From the NCBI GenBank assembly GCA_946623485.1, contig CAMORF010000175.1, forward strand, positions 1-5,377: DNA of 5,377 nucleotides, written 5' to 3'. Made by a program: the position numbers and the translations under genes. Every line of letters starts with the position of its first letter. Position 1 is the first letter of the stretch. The notes below the pieces were generated by a model. The model had not been told where the DNA came from and searched no databases. It was given only the letters and a program-made list of their open reading frames with translations. Source of the stretch: an uncultured Clostridia bacterium. GTDB taxonomy: Bacteria > Bacillota > Clostridia > Lachnospirales > Lachnospiraceae. This document shows positions 1 to 5,377 of this stretch, piece by piece.

Positions 1-3000
1 AATATCTGAAGGGAAAATCATTGGCCGGTTTTCGGAATTCGTGAACCCGCAAAGACCCATCCCGTTCCGGATTGAGCAGCTGACCTCCATCAATGATGCC
101 ATGGTCATGGACGCGGAACCGATCGAACAGGTACTGCCGCGTTTCCTGGAATTTTGCGGCGGCGCGCCCATGGTGGGCCATAACGTAACCTTTGACATCA
201 GCTTCATCGAGGAAAACTGCGAACGCCTCCGAATCGCCCATGCATTTACCACGGTGGATACCATGACCCTGGCCCGCAGCCTTCTTCCGAACCTTGCCAG
301 GTTTAAGCTGGATCAGGTTGCGAAGGCTTTGAACGTTTCACTCGGGCACCATCACCGTGCGGTGGACGATGCGGAATGTACGGCAGGGATCTTTCTGAAA
401 TTCCTGTCGATGCTCTCTGACAAGGGTCTGGTATCGCTTGACCAGATCAATGAAACCTGCAGGCCGTCGCCGGAGCAGATCCGCCACCTGCACTATTATC
501 ATATTATCCTGCTTGCGGAAAATGAGACAGGGCGGGTGAATCTGTACCGCTGTGTGTCAGAGTCACACCTGAAATACATGTATGGTGGAAGGCCGATGCT
601 GCCCAGGAGCTTCCTGAGCGCGCACCGGGAAGGCTTGATCATCGGATCCGCCTGTGAAGCAGGAGAACTGTTCCAGGCAATTGAGCGCGGGGCTTCAGAG
701 CGGGAGCTGAAGAAACTGGTGGATTATTATGACTACCTGGAGATCCAGCCCCTTGGAAATAACCGTTTCCTGACCATTCCAAGATATGACAAGAACGGAA
801 ACCTGAAAAATGAGCCAAAGACAATGGAGGACCTGAAGTCTTACAACAGGAAGGTCGTCTCCCTTGGCGAACAGTACGGCAAGCCGGTGGTTGCTACATG
901 CGACGTGCATTTCCTGAATCCGGAAGACGCCATCTACCGTGAGATCCTGATGGCTGATTTTGAGGACGGGGAGGAGCAGCCGCCGTTATACCTGCGCACG
1001 ACGGAGGAGATGCTGCAGGAGTTTGAATACCTGGGCGAGGAGAAGGCAAGGGAGGTCGTGATTACGAACTCCAATCTGATCGCGGACCGGATCGGGCGTT
1101 TCAGCCCGGTCCGCCCGGATAAATGCCCGCCGGTCATCCCAGATTCAGATGCGACGCTGACCAGGCTTTGCTATGATAAGGCACATGAGATCTACGGCGA
1201 TGTCCTTCCGAAGATCGTGGAGGACAGGCTGAAGAAGGAGCTCAACTCCATTATTTCCAATGGATTTGCAGTCATGTATATCATCGCTCAGAAGCTGGTC
1301 TGGAAGAGCGTGGCGGACGGATACCTGGTCGGTTCGAGGGGGTCGGTCGGCTCCAGCTTTGTCGCGAACATGGCCGGGATTACCGAGGTCAATTCCCTGC
1401 ATCCGCATTACCTTTGCCCCGTGTGCCATTTTGTGGACTTTGATTCGGAGCAGGTGAGGCAGTTTGACGGCATGGCAGGCTGTGACATGCCGGACCGGGA
1501 CTGCCCGGAATGCGGGACGAAGCTGCAGAAGCTGGGATTTGACATTCCCTTTGAAACCTTCCTTGGGTTCAAGGGGAACAAGGAGCCTGATATCGACCTG
1601 AATTTTTCCGGGGAGTACCAGTCAAAGGCCCACAAGTATACGGAGGTGATCTTCGGCGCGGGACAGACCTTCCGTGCCGGAACCGTGACAGGTGTCGCGG
1701 AAAAGACAGCCTTCGGGTATGTCAAGAAATACTTTGAAAAGAAGGGGGAGCACAGGAGGCGTTCCGAGATTGAACGTCTGGCGAAGGGCGTTACGGATGT
1801 CAGGAAATCCACCGGACAGCATCCGGGGGGCATTATCGTCCTTCCTTACGGGGAGGAGATCAATACCTTCACGCCGGTACAGCATCCCCCGACGGATGAA
1901 AACACCATTACGACGCATTTTGATTACCATAAAATTGACCATAACCTCCTGAAGCTGGATATCCTGGGGCATGATGATCCGACGATGATCCGCATGCTGG
2001 AGGATCTGACCGGGGTGAGCGCCACGCAGATTCCGCTGGATGACCGGGAAGTCATGAGCCTGTTCCAGGACACGCATGCCCTGGGCATTCAACCGGAGGA
2101 TATCGGCGGATGCCCTCTTGGATCCCTGGGAATTCCGGAATTCGGAACGGACTTCGCAATCCAGATGCTGGTGGATACCAAGCCGCGCTACTTTTCCGAC
2201 CTTGTCCGGATCGCCGGCCTTGCCCACGGTACGGATGTATGGCTGGGAAATGCGCAGGAGCTGATTATGTCCGGCACCTGTACGATCTCTACCGCCATCT
2301 GTACCCGTGATGATATTATGATCTATCTGATCGGCAAGGGAATGGATCCCGAGCTGTCTTTCTCCATCATGGAGAAGGTCCGGAAGGGAAAGGGACTGAC
2401 GAAGGAATGGGAGGAGGAGATGCGCGCCCATGATGTTCCGGAATGGTACATCGGCTCCTGCAAGAAGATCAAGTACATGTTCCCGAAGGCACATGCGGCT
2501 GCTTATGTCATGATGGCATGGCGGATTGCCTGGTTTAAGATCAACCAGCCGCTTGCCTACTATGCCGCATATTTCTCCATCCGTTCCCCCGGGTTCGACT
2601 ATGAGCTGATGTGCATGGGGCCGGAAGCCTTAAAGCGGCATATGGAGGAATATGAGGCAAAGGACGCGGACAGCATCCAGCCCAAGGAACAGGAGCAATA
2701 TAAGGCGATGAAGGTCGTCCGGGAGATGTACGCGCGCGGCTATGAATTCATGAAGATTGACCTGACACGATGCCGTGCCACCAAGATGTGCATCATTGAC
2801 GGAAAGATCATGCCCTGCCTGAATAAGATTGACGGGCTGGGGGATAACGTGGCAGCGGGCATCACCGATGCCGTAAAAGACGGGCCGTTCTTGTCCCTTG
2901 ACAATTTCCGGGAGCGGACAGGCTGCCCCAAGACAATCGTGGAGAAGCTGGTAAAATTCAGGATCCTGGAAGGGCTGCCCGAATCCAATCAGCTTAGCAT

Positions 3001-3025
3001 CTTTGACCTGATGAATACCGGATAA
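1..3025 (+). CDS. polC: PolC-type DNA polymerase III alpha subunit, C-terminal ~1007 residues (5' end outside the window)
   Basis: This is the replicative DNA polymerase of Firmicutes, which extends primers and proofreads with a built-in 3'-5' exonuclease. The frame is open from base 2, and the codons before the GTG at 41 already read as PolC exonuclease (ISEGKIIGRFSEF), so that GTG is internal. Family members have about 1450 residues, so some 450 are missing: the N-terminal and OB domains, the first PHP half and exonuclease motif I. Numbering from base 2, I see exonuclease residues N61/D65 and the DEDDh-type HxAxxD (H118-D123), the second PHP half with GSACEAGEL (~215), the polymerase motif GSRGSVGSS (444-452), zinc-site cysteines 472/475 and 501/504, catalytic aspartates D530 and D532 (PDIDLNFSGEYQ), HPGG (607) and the third aspartate D653. 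A C-terminal QLSIF (997-1001) matches the sliding-clamp-binding motif. No frameshift is seen. Identity is essentially certain. Confidence 0.98.
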   Translation, partial: ISEGKIIGRFSEFVNPQRPIPFRIEQLTSINDAMVMDAEPIEQVLPRFLEFCGGAPMVGHNVTFDISFIEENCERLRIAHAFTTVDTMTLARSLLPNLARFKLDQVAKALNVSLGHHHRAVDDAECTAGIFLKFLSMLSDKGLVSLDQINETCRPSPEQIRHLHYYHIILLAENETGRVNLYRCVSESHLKYMYGGRPMLPRSFLSAHREGLIIGSACEAGELFQAIERGASERELKKLVDYYDYLEIQPLGNNRFLTIPRYDKNGNLKNEPKTMEDLKSYNRKVVSLGEQYGKPVVATCDVHFLNPEDAIYREILMADFEDGEEQPPLYLRTTEEMLQEFEYLGEEKAREVVITNSNLIADRIGRFSPVRPDKCPPVIPDSDATLTRLCYDKAHEIYGDVLPKIVEDRLKKELNSIISNGFAVMYIIAQKLVWKSVADGYLVGSRGSVGSSFVANMAGITEVNSLHPHYLCPVCHFVDFDSEQVRQFDGMAGCDMPDRDCPECGTKLQKLGFDIPFETFLGFKGNKEPDIDLNFSGEYQSKAHKYTEVIFGAGQTFRAGTVTGVAEKTAFGYVKKYFEKKGEHRRRSEIERLAKGVTDVRKSTGQHPGGIIVLPYGEEINTFTPVQHPPTDENTITTHFDYHKIDHNLLKLDILGHDDPTMIRMLEDLTGVSATQIPLDDREVMSLFQDTHALGIQPEDIGGCPLGSLGIPEFGTDFAIQMLVDTKPRYFSDLVRIAGLAHGTDVWLGNAQELIMSGTCTISTAICTRDDIMIYLIGKGMDPELSFSIMEKVRKGKGLTKEWEEEMRAHDVPEWYIGSCKKIKYMFPKAHAAAYVMMAWRIAWFKINQPLAYYAAYFSIRSPGFDYELMCMGPEALKRHMEEYEAKDADSIQPKEQEQYKAMKVVREMYARGYEFMKIDLTRCRATKMCIIDGKIMPCLNKIDGLGDNVAAGITDAVKDGPFLSLDNFRERTGCPKTIVEKLVKFRILEGLPESNQLSIFDLMNTG

Positions 3026-3053
3026 GGAGCTTAAATACCGGATAAGGAGTTTA
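3014..3053 (+). repeat. 20-base tandem duplication spanning the polC stop and the yqeG ribosome binding site
   Basis: Two adjacent 20-base units, 3014-3033 and 3034-3053, are identical except for C3030 versus T3050. Each contains AATACCGGATAAGGAG. The first copy encodes the last PolC codons and the TAA stop, and carries an AAGGAG at 3024-3029. The second copy supplies the AAGGAG at 3044-3049, five bases before the yqeG ATG. The repeat is read directly from the sequence. That it arose by slippage or a short local duplication is inference. Confidence 0.9.
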
Positions 3054-3054
3054 T

Positions 3055-3597
3055 ATGAAACAAAATCCTTTTTTTCCTTCGGAGCTGATCTCATCCACCT
3101 ACCGGATTGATTTTGAACGGTTGTATGAGGAGGGGTTCCGGGGGATCATATTTGATGTCGATAATACGCTTGTCCCTCATGGGGCGCCTGCGGATGAAAA
3201 AGCGATCCGGCTGTTTAAGCGCCTGAAGAAGATCGGGTTTGCCTGCTGCCTGGTGTCCAATAACAAAAGACCCAGGGTTGAGATGTTCAACCGGCAGATC
3301 CATGCGGATATCGTATGGCTCGCCCACAAGCCCCTTCCGGGCGGATACCGGAAGGCCATGGAGAAGATGGGAACGAATAAGGACAACACCCTCGTGGTCG
3401 GCGACCAGATCTTTACGGACCTGTGGGGCGGAAGCTTCATGGGCCTGAAGACAATCATGGTGCTTCCGATCAATCCGAAGGAAGAAATCCAGATTGTCCT
3501 CAAAAGGTTTCTTGAGCGGCCGATCCTGGGGCTTTACCGGCATTCGAAAGCATATTCCAAAGAACACGAAATTTCCTCTGACAATCCACGAGAATGA
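3055..3597 (+). CDS. yqeG: YqeG-family HAD-IIIA hydrolase (probable phosphatase)
   Basis: This 180-residue protein is a cytosolic-type HAD phosphatase with no signal peptide or membrane segment. All four HAD motifs are present: motif I FDVDNTLVPHG with nucleophile D34 and acid/base D36, motif II serine S68 in LVSNN, motif III lysine K92 in HKPLP, and motif IV GDQIFTDLWGG (D117, D122) for magnesium. Length and motif spacing match the YqeG family, which is related to the mitochondrial phosphatidylglycerophosphatase GEP4. A lipid-phosphate substrate is therefore possible, but the bacterial substrate is not shown by this sequence. The ATG at 3055 is chosen because AAGGAG lies five bases upstream and the protein starts at the expected distance from motif I. 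It lies 29 bases after polC and is probably cotranscribed with it. The C-terminal ~20 residues are charged and look disordered. Confidence 0.93.
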   Translation: MKQNPFFPSELISSTYRIDFERLYEEGFRGIIFDVDNTLVPHGAPADEKAIRLFKRLKKIGFACCLVSNNKRPRVEMFNRQIHADIVWLAHKPLPGGYRKAMEKMGTNKDNTLVVGDQIFTDLWGGSFMGLKTIMVLPINPKEEIQIVLKRFLERPILGLYRHSKAYSKEHEISSDNPRE

Positions 3598-3652
3598 TCA
3601 TTCTTTATCATTACACAGGATCGATGTATGGGCTGACTGATCGGAGAGAAGG

Positions 3653-3940
3653 ATGACAACGAATCAATCATTATGGATCAGCACAAAAGATAAACTTGTG
3701 AGGTCGGTGGAACGGCTCGGATTTCCGGCCTCGCTCGGAGAGGCTGCGGCAAAGCATCTTGGCAGTCCGAAGGCGATGGAGCGTATGATCTCTTATCTCG
3801 ACTATGTGAAGCCAAAGAGCGAGGAACTGATCGTGGATGAGATGCTGGCGATCCGCAGCGAAGTGGATGCCTGGAAAGAAAAGAAAGCCAGTGAAGAGGC
3901 AAACACCCGGTATAACGAGATAATGTATTATGGATTATAG
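3653..3940 (+). CDS. Small conserved-looking protein of unknown function, 95 residues
   Basis: I cannot assign a function. The ATG at 3653 has GGAG at 3643-3646, six bases upstream, and the frame ends in TAG. The protein is soluble, highly charged and probably mostly helical, with no signal peptide, membrane segment, cysteine or known catalytic motif. It reads in three parts: an N-terminal helix (about 10-36) with LGFPASLGEAAAKHLGSP, a central stretch around YLDYVKPKSEELIVDEMLAI (48-67), and a lysine/glutamate-rich C-terminal helix ending in NTRYNEIMYYGL. From memory this pattern resembles short uncharacterised proteins common in Lachnospiraceae genomes, but that was not checked. It sits between yqeG and aroK, 19 bases before aroK, so it is likely translated from the same message. 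Placement, ribosome binding site and coding-like composition support a real gene. Confidence 0.82.
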   Translation: MTTNQSLWISTKDKLVRSVERLGFPASLGEAAAKHLGSPKAMERMISYLDYVKPKSEELIVDEMLAIRSEVDAWKEKKASEEANTRYNEIMYYGL

Positions 3941-3959
3941 AACATAGGAAAGAAAACAG

Positions 3960-4502
3960 ATGGTCAGTAAGATGCAGCCCGGAAGGGATAATATTGTTTT
4001 GATTGGATTCATGGGCGCGGGAAAAACCAGCCTCGGAAAGGCAGTCTCGAAATCACTTGGCGTGTCCTTCCTGGATACCGATGACCTGATCGAGCAGGCA
4101 GAAGGAAAAAAGATCAGCGAAATCTTTGCTGAAAAAGGGGAGGAGCATTTCCGCGCGCTGGAAACACAGACCCTGCGCTCCCTGGCAGAGCGCCAGGGCG
4201 GGTTTGTGCTCTCCGTGGGAGGGGGCCTTCCGCTGAGGGAGGAAAACCGTCCGCTTCTTCATGAAATCGGATGTGTTGTCTACCTGAAGGTGGGAATCGA
4301 TACGCTTGCGCAAAGGCTTGGAGATGATACCAAGCGTCCCCTGCTGCATCAGGGGGAGGGAACCCTCCGGGAGAAGATCACCCGGATCCTTGCTGTGCGG
4401 GAGCCGCTGTACCTGGAGGCGGCGGATGTGGTTGTGCGCAACGAGCATAAGACTTTCCGCCAGGCAGTGGATGAGATTACAGCGCTTGCGGGCGGGGCTT
4501 GA
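3960..4502 (+). CDS. aroK: Shikimate kinase
   Basis: The enzyme phosphorylates shikimate with ATP to shikimate 3-phosphate, the fifth step of the chorismate pathway to aromatic amino acids. The 180 residues match the usual 165-180. Visible elements are the P-loop GFMGAGKTS (16-24), the substrate-binding DTDDLIE with D41 (D39 also in the motif), FRALE with shikimate-binding R65, the GGG turn at 87-89, the lid KRPLL with R126, and R147 in the VREPLY segment. All expected catalytic and binding residues are present, so it should be active. The ATG at 3960 follows AGGAAAG (3946-3952) by seven bases. A second ATG at 3972 has no good ribosome binding site and is less likely. The gene could equally be labelled aroL, since the two isozymes are not separable from sequence alone here. 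No other aromatic-pathway gene is in the window. Confidence 0.96.
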   Translation: MVSKMQPGRDNIVLIGFMGAGKTSLGKAVSKSLGVSFLDTDDLIEQAEGKKISEIFAEKGEEHFRALETQTLRSLAERQGGFVLSVGGGLPLREENRPLLHEIGCVVYLKVGIDTLAQRLGDDTKRPLLHQGEGTLREKITRILAVREPLYLEAADVVVRNEHKTFRQAVDEITALAGGA

Positions 4503-4527
4503 ATTTCATGACATGATATATTACAAT
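4499..4527 (+). promoter_or_regulatory. Candidate sigma-A promoter for efp
   Basis: TTGAAT (4499-4504), overlapping the aroK stop codon, is followed after exactly 17 bases by TACAAT (4522-4527), which matches five of six bases of the -10 consensus. Transcription would start near 4534, about 30 bases before the efp ATG, inside an AT-rich spacer that contrasts with the flanking genes. The -35 matches only four of six bases and there is no extended -10. This is a sequence-based guess that efp has its own promoter in addition to readthrough from aroK. Confidence 0.45.
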
Positions 4528-4564
4528 AAATTAGTTTATTACGATTCAGCAGGAGGATTCATAT

Positions 4565-5122
4565 ATGATTTCAGCAGGTGATTTCAGAAACGGTCTTACA
4601 TTGGAGATTGAAGGGCAGGTCATGCAGGTTCTGGAGTTCCAGCATGTCAAGCCGGGAAAGGGCGCTGCTTTTGTCCGCACAAAGATGAAGAATGTCATTG
4701 ACGGCGGCGTGGTTGAGAAGACCTTCCGTCCGACGGAAAAGTTCCCGCAGGCAAGGATTGACCGTGTTGATATGCAGTATCTGTATCAGGATGGCGATCT
4801 GTATAACTTCATGAACGTCGAGACCTACGATCAGATCGCGATCGGCACGGATATTGTGGGCGATAACATGAAGTTTGTCAAAGAAAATGAGATGTGTAAG
4901 GTTCTTTCCTACAATGGGTCTGTCTTCGCGATTGAAGCGCCTCTGTTTGTAGAACTGGAAGTGACTGAGACAGAACCGGGTGTCAAGGGCAATACCGCGA
5001 CAGGCGCGACGAAGCCGGCGATCGTGGAGACCGGCGCTCAGGTTATGGTTCCGCTGTTTGTCAATACAGGCGATAAGCTGAAGATTGACACCAGAACAGG
5101 GGAGTATCTGTCCAGAGTCTGA
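4565..5122 (+). CDS. efp: Translation elongation factor P
   Basis: EF-P binds the ribosome between the P and E sites and relieves stalling at consecutive prolines. The 185 residues are the normal full length, with the three expected domains: KOW-like (about 1-63), OB (about 65-127) and a C-terminal OB-like domain (about 130-185). The tip of the first domain reads KPGKGAAF, with K32 at the position that carries the 5-aminopentanol modification in Bacillus. The loop is of that Firmicutes type. The family signature is intact: K150, A152, G157, V162-P163 and G169, and the protein ends in TGEYLSRV as is typical. The start is clear: AGGAGG (4551-4556) is eight bases before the ATG and the N-terminus MISAGDF is conserved. 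No EF-P-modifying enzyme gene is in the window. Expression probably comes from both aroK readthrough and the candidate promoter at 4499-4527. Confidence 0.98.
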   Translation: MISAGDFRNGLTLEIEGQVMQVLEFQHVKPGKGAAFVRTKMKNVIDGGVVEKTFRPTEKFPQARIDRVDMQYLYQDGDLYNFMNVETYDQIAIGTDIVGDNMKFVKENEMCKVLSYNGSVFAIEAPLFVELEVTETEPGVKGNTATGATKPAIVETGAQVMVPLFVNTGDKLKIDTRTGEYLSRV

Positions 5123-5132
5123 GCCGTGCATG

Positions 5133-5194
5133 ACCATATCATCCTGAAACGTCATCTCTGGAATATGAAACGTCAGTTTCCGGATGATTTCGGT
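5133..5194 (+). other. Large imperfect inverted repeat in the efp 3' untranslated region
   Basis: The left arm 5133-5150 (ACCATATCATCCTGAAAC) pairs with the right arm 5176-5194 (GTTTCCGGATGATTTCGGT). The core is ATCATCC/GGATGAT (7 pairs), a T/C mismatch, then GAAAC/GTTTC (5 pairs). An outer ACC/GGT is joined through one bulge and a mismatch. The loop is 25 bases (5151-5175). There is no T-tract directly after it, so it is not a normal terminator. Function is unknown. RNA stability or processing of the efp message is one possibility. Confidence 0.6.
5145..5175 (+). repeat. Direct repeat TGAAACGTCA, two copies 21 bases apart
   Basis: Exact copies lie at 5145-5154 and 5166-5175. The start-to-start distance of 21 bases is two DNA helical turns, which would put both on one face for a DNA-binding protein. 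The first copy lies partly in the left arm of the surrounding hairpin and the second in its loop. The second also forms its own small hairpin, GAAAC (5167-5171), loop GTCA, GTTTC (5176-5180), which competes with the larger one. Two 10-base copies so close together are unlikely by chance but not impossible. Confidence 0.6.
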
Positions 5195-5217
5195 TGCCGC
5201 GCCGAAGTGCGCGGCAA
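5194..5217 (+). other. Perfect GC-rich hairpin downstream of efp
   Basis: TTGCCGCGC (5194-5202) and GCGCGGCAA (5209-5217) are perfect complements around a six-base loop, CGAAGT, and two G-U pairs could extend the stem outward. It abuts the larger hairpin at 5133-5194. The bases after it (TTCAGTTTGG) are only weakly T-rich, so it may be a weak terminator or a barrier to 3' exonucleases that defines the efp mRNA end. The structure is certain on paper, but its role is inferred. Confidence 0.6.
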
Positions 5218-5270
5218 TTCAGTTTGGCCAGCTGGCATCCTTTCGGCATTCCTCGAATGAATGAAGCAAG

Positions 5271-5307
5271 AAAAACCGGGCACCCAATGCGGATGTCCGG
5301 TTTTTTT
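5271..5307 (+). terminator. Rho-independent terminator of the operon, possibly bidirectional
   Basis: The stem is formed by AAAAACCGGGCA (5271-5282) and TGTCCGGTTTTT (5294-5305), with one G-U pair. Two inner C-G pairs follow (5284-5285 with 5291-5292), closing a small AATGC loop. Seven T residues (5301-5307) follow the GC part. It ends transcripts coming from efp, 148 bases past its stop codon. On the - strand the same stem is followed by TTTTTCTTGCTT, so it could also stop leftward transcription. Confidence 0.88.
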
Positions 5308-5377
5308 ATACCATAATTTGATGTAATTATTCAGCACCCCCTGCATATTGTCAAAATTCGTGCCGGCAAGCTTGCTT
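5308..5377. other. Non-coding AT-rich end of the window
   Basis: After the terminator I find no ribosome binding site, start codon with a credible reading frame, or RNA gene. Apart from the - strand promoter-like pair at 5326-5354, the only feature is a 10-base palindrome GCAAGCTTGC at 5366-5375. This is probably the upstream or downstream region of the next gene, which lies outside the window. Confidence 0.6.
5326..5354 (-). promoter_or_regulatory. Candidate sigma-A promoter on the - strand, facing the efp terminator
   Basis: Read on the - strand, a perfect TTGACA (5354-5349) is followed after 17 bases by AATAAT (5331-5326), five of six bases of the -10 consensus. Transcription would start near 5319 and run straight into the terminator stem at 5305-5271. 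No - strand gene lies immediately ahead, only antisense efp. It could be a chance match in AT-rich sequence, or it could make a short RNA of roughly 50-60 bases. Confidence 0.4.

Noticed and set aside
41..43. GTG as the start of the first gene
   Set aside because: The frame is open to the left edge and the upstream codons already encode conserved PolC exonuclease sequence, so this GTG is an internal valine.
1622..2494. A 290-codon open frame on the - strand inside polC
   Set aside because: It lies entirely antisense to conserved PolC catalytic sequence, has no recognisable domain, and long antisense frames are common opposite GC-rich genes.
3593..3612. Short dyads at the yqeG stop (AATGATCATT, and AATGAT with ATCATT)
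   Set aside because: The stem is only six AT-rich pairs with no GC core or T-tract, so it is not a credible terminator or operator.
4571..5155. A 194-codon open frame on the - strand over efp
   Set aside because: It mirrors the efp coding sequence almost exactly, and its translation shows no known family. The conserved EF-P frame explains the region.
5227..5236. Palindrome GCCAGCTGGC
   Set aside because: It is an isolated 10-base palindrome with no loop and no partner site. It may add to the structured 3' region, but alone it is within chance expectation.
5126..5260. A 44-codon open frame starting at GTG, in the same frame as efp just after its stop codon
   Set aside because: It has no Shine-Dalgarno sequence, starts with GTG, overlaps strong hairpins and resembles nothing I recognise. 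EF-P is already full length at its own stop, so readthrough is not needed to explain it.
5123..5270. Possible T-box or other known riboswitch in the structured tail
   Set aside because: No T-box AGGGTGGTACCGCG-like sequence or other riboswitch core is visible, and the region follows efp without a regulated gene in view.
5366..5375. Palindrome GCAAGCTTGC containing a HindIII site at the window edge
   Set aside because: I considered a cloning or vector junction, but the adjacent sequence does not read as vector and the motif can occur by chance.

Overview
The window is five genes on the + strand of a Clostridia-type Firmicute: the 3' two thirds of polC, then yqeG, a 95-residue gene of unknown function, shikimate kinase (aroK), and efp. 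A 255-base non-coding tail follows. PolC-type DNA polymerase III is characteristic of Firmicutes and related lineages. The PolC wording (for example the RPDKCPPVIPDSD and CDMPDRDCPECG stretches), the Bacillus/Clostridium-type PGKGAAF loop of EF-P, the strong AGGAGG ribosome binding sites, and the moderately GC-rich genes with AT-rich spacers all fit a member of the Lachnospiraceae or a close relative. That placement rests on remembered family patterns, not on a search.

Layout: polC enters open from the left edge and stops at 3025. yqeG follows at 3055-3597, the unknown gene at 3653-3940, aroK at 3960-4502 and efp at 4565-5122. The spacers are 29, 55, 19 and 62 bases. No terminator is visible between the genes, so polC to aroK, probably including efp, could be one transcript. 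A candidate sigma-A promoter overlapping the aroK stop codon would give efp extra expression of its own. The polC/yqeG junction carries a 20-base tandem duplication that doubles the Shine-Dalgarno sequence.

Function: these are housekeeping genes, covering replication (PolC), a HAD phosphatase (YqeG), aromatic amino acid synthesis (AroK) and translation elongation at proline stretches (EF-P). They share no single pathway. The only gene without a recognisable role is the 95-residue one.

The tail after efp is the least explained part. It holds a large imperfect hairpin containing a 10-base direct repeat, a perfect 9-base-pair GC-rich hairpin abutting it, small palindromes, and a convincing intrinsic terminator at 5271-5307. 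Beyond the terminator, a good promoter-like pair on the - strand points back into it. I see no transposon, CRISPR array, tRNA, rRNA, phage gene or defence system. The window looks like ordinary core genome with some curious intergenic structure, not a new multi-gene system.
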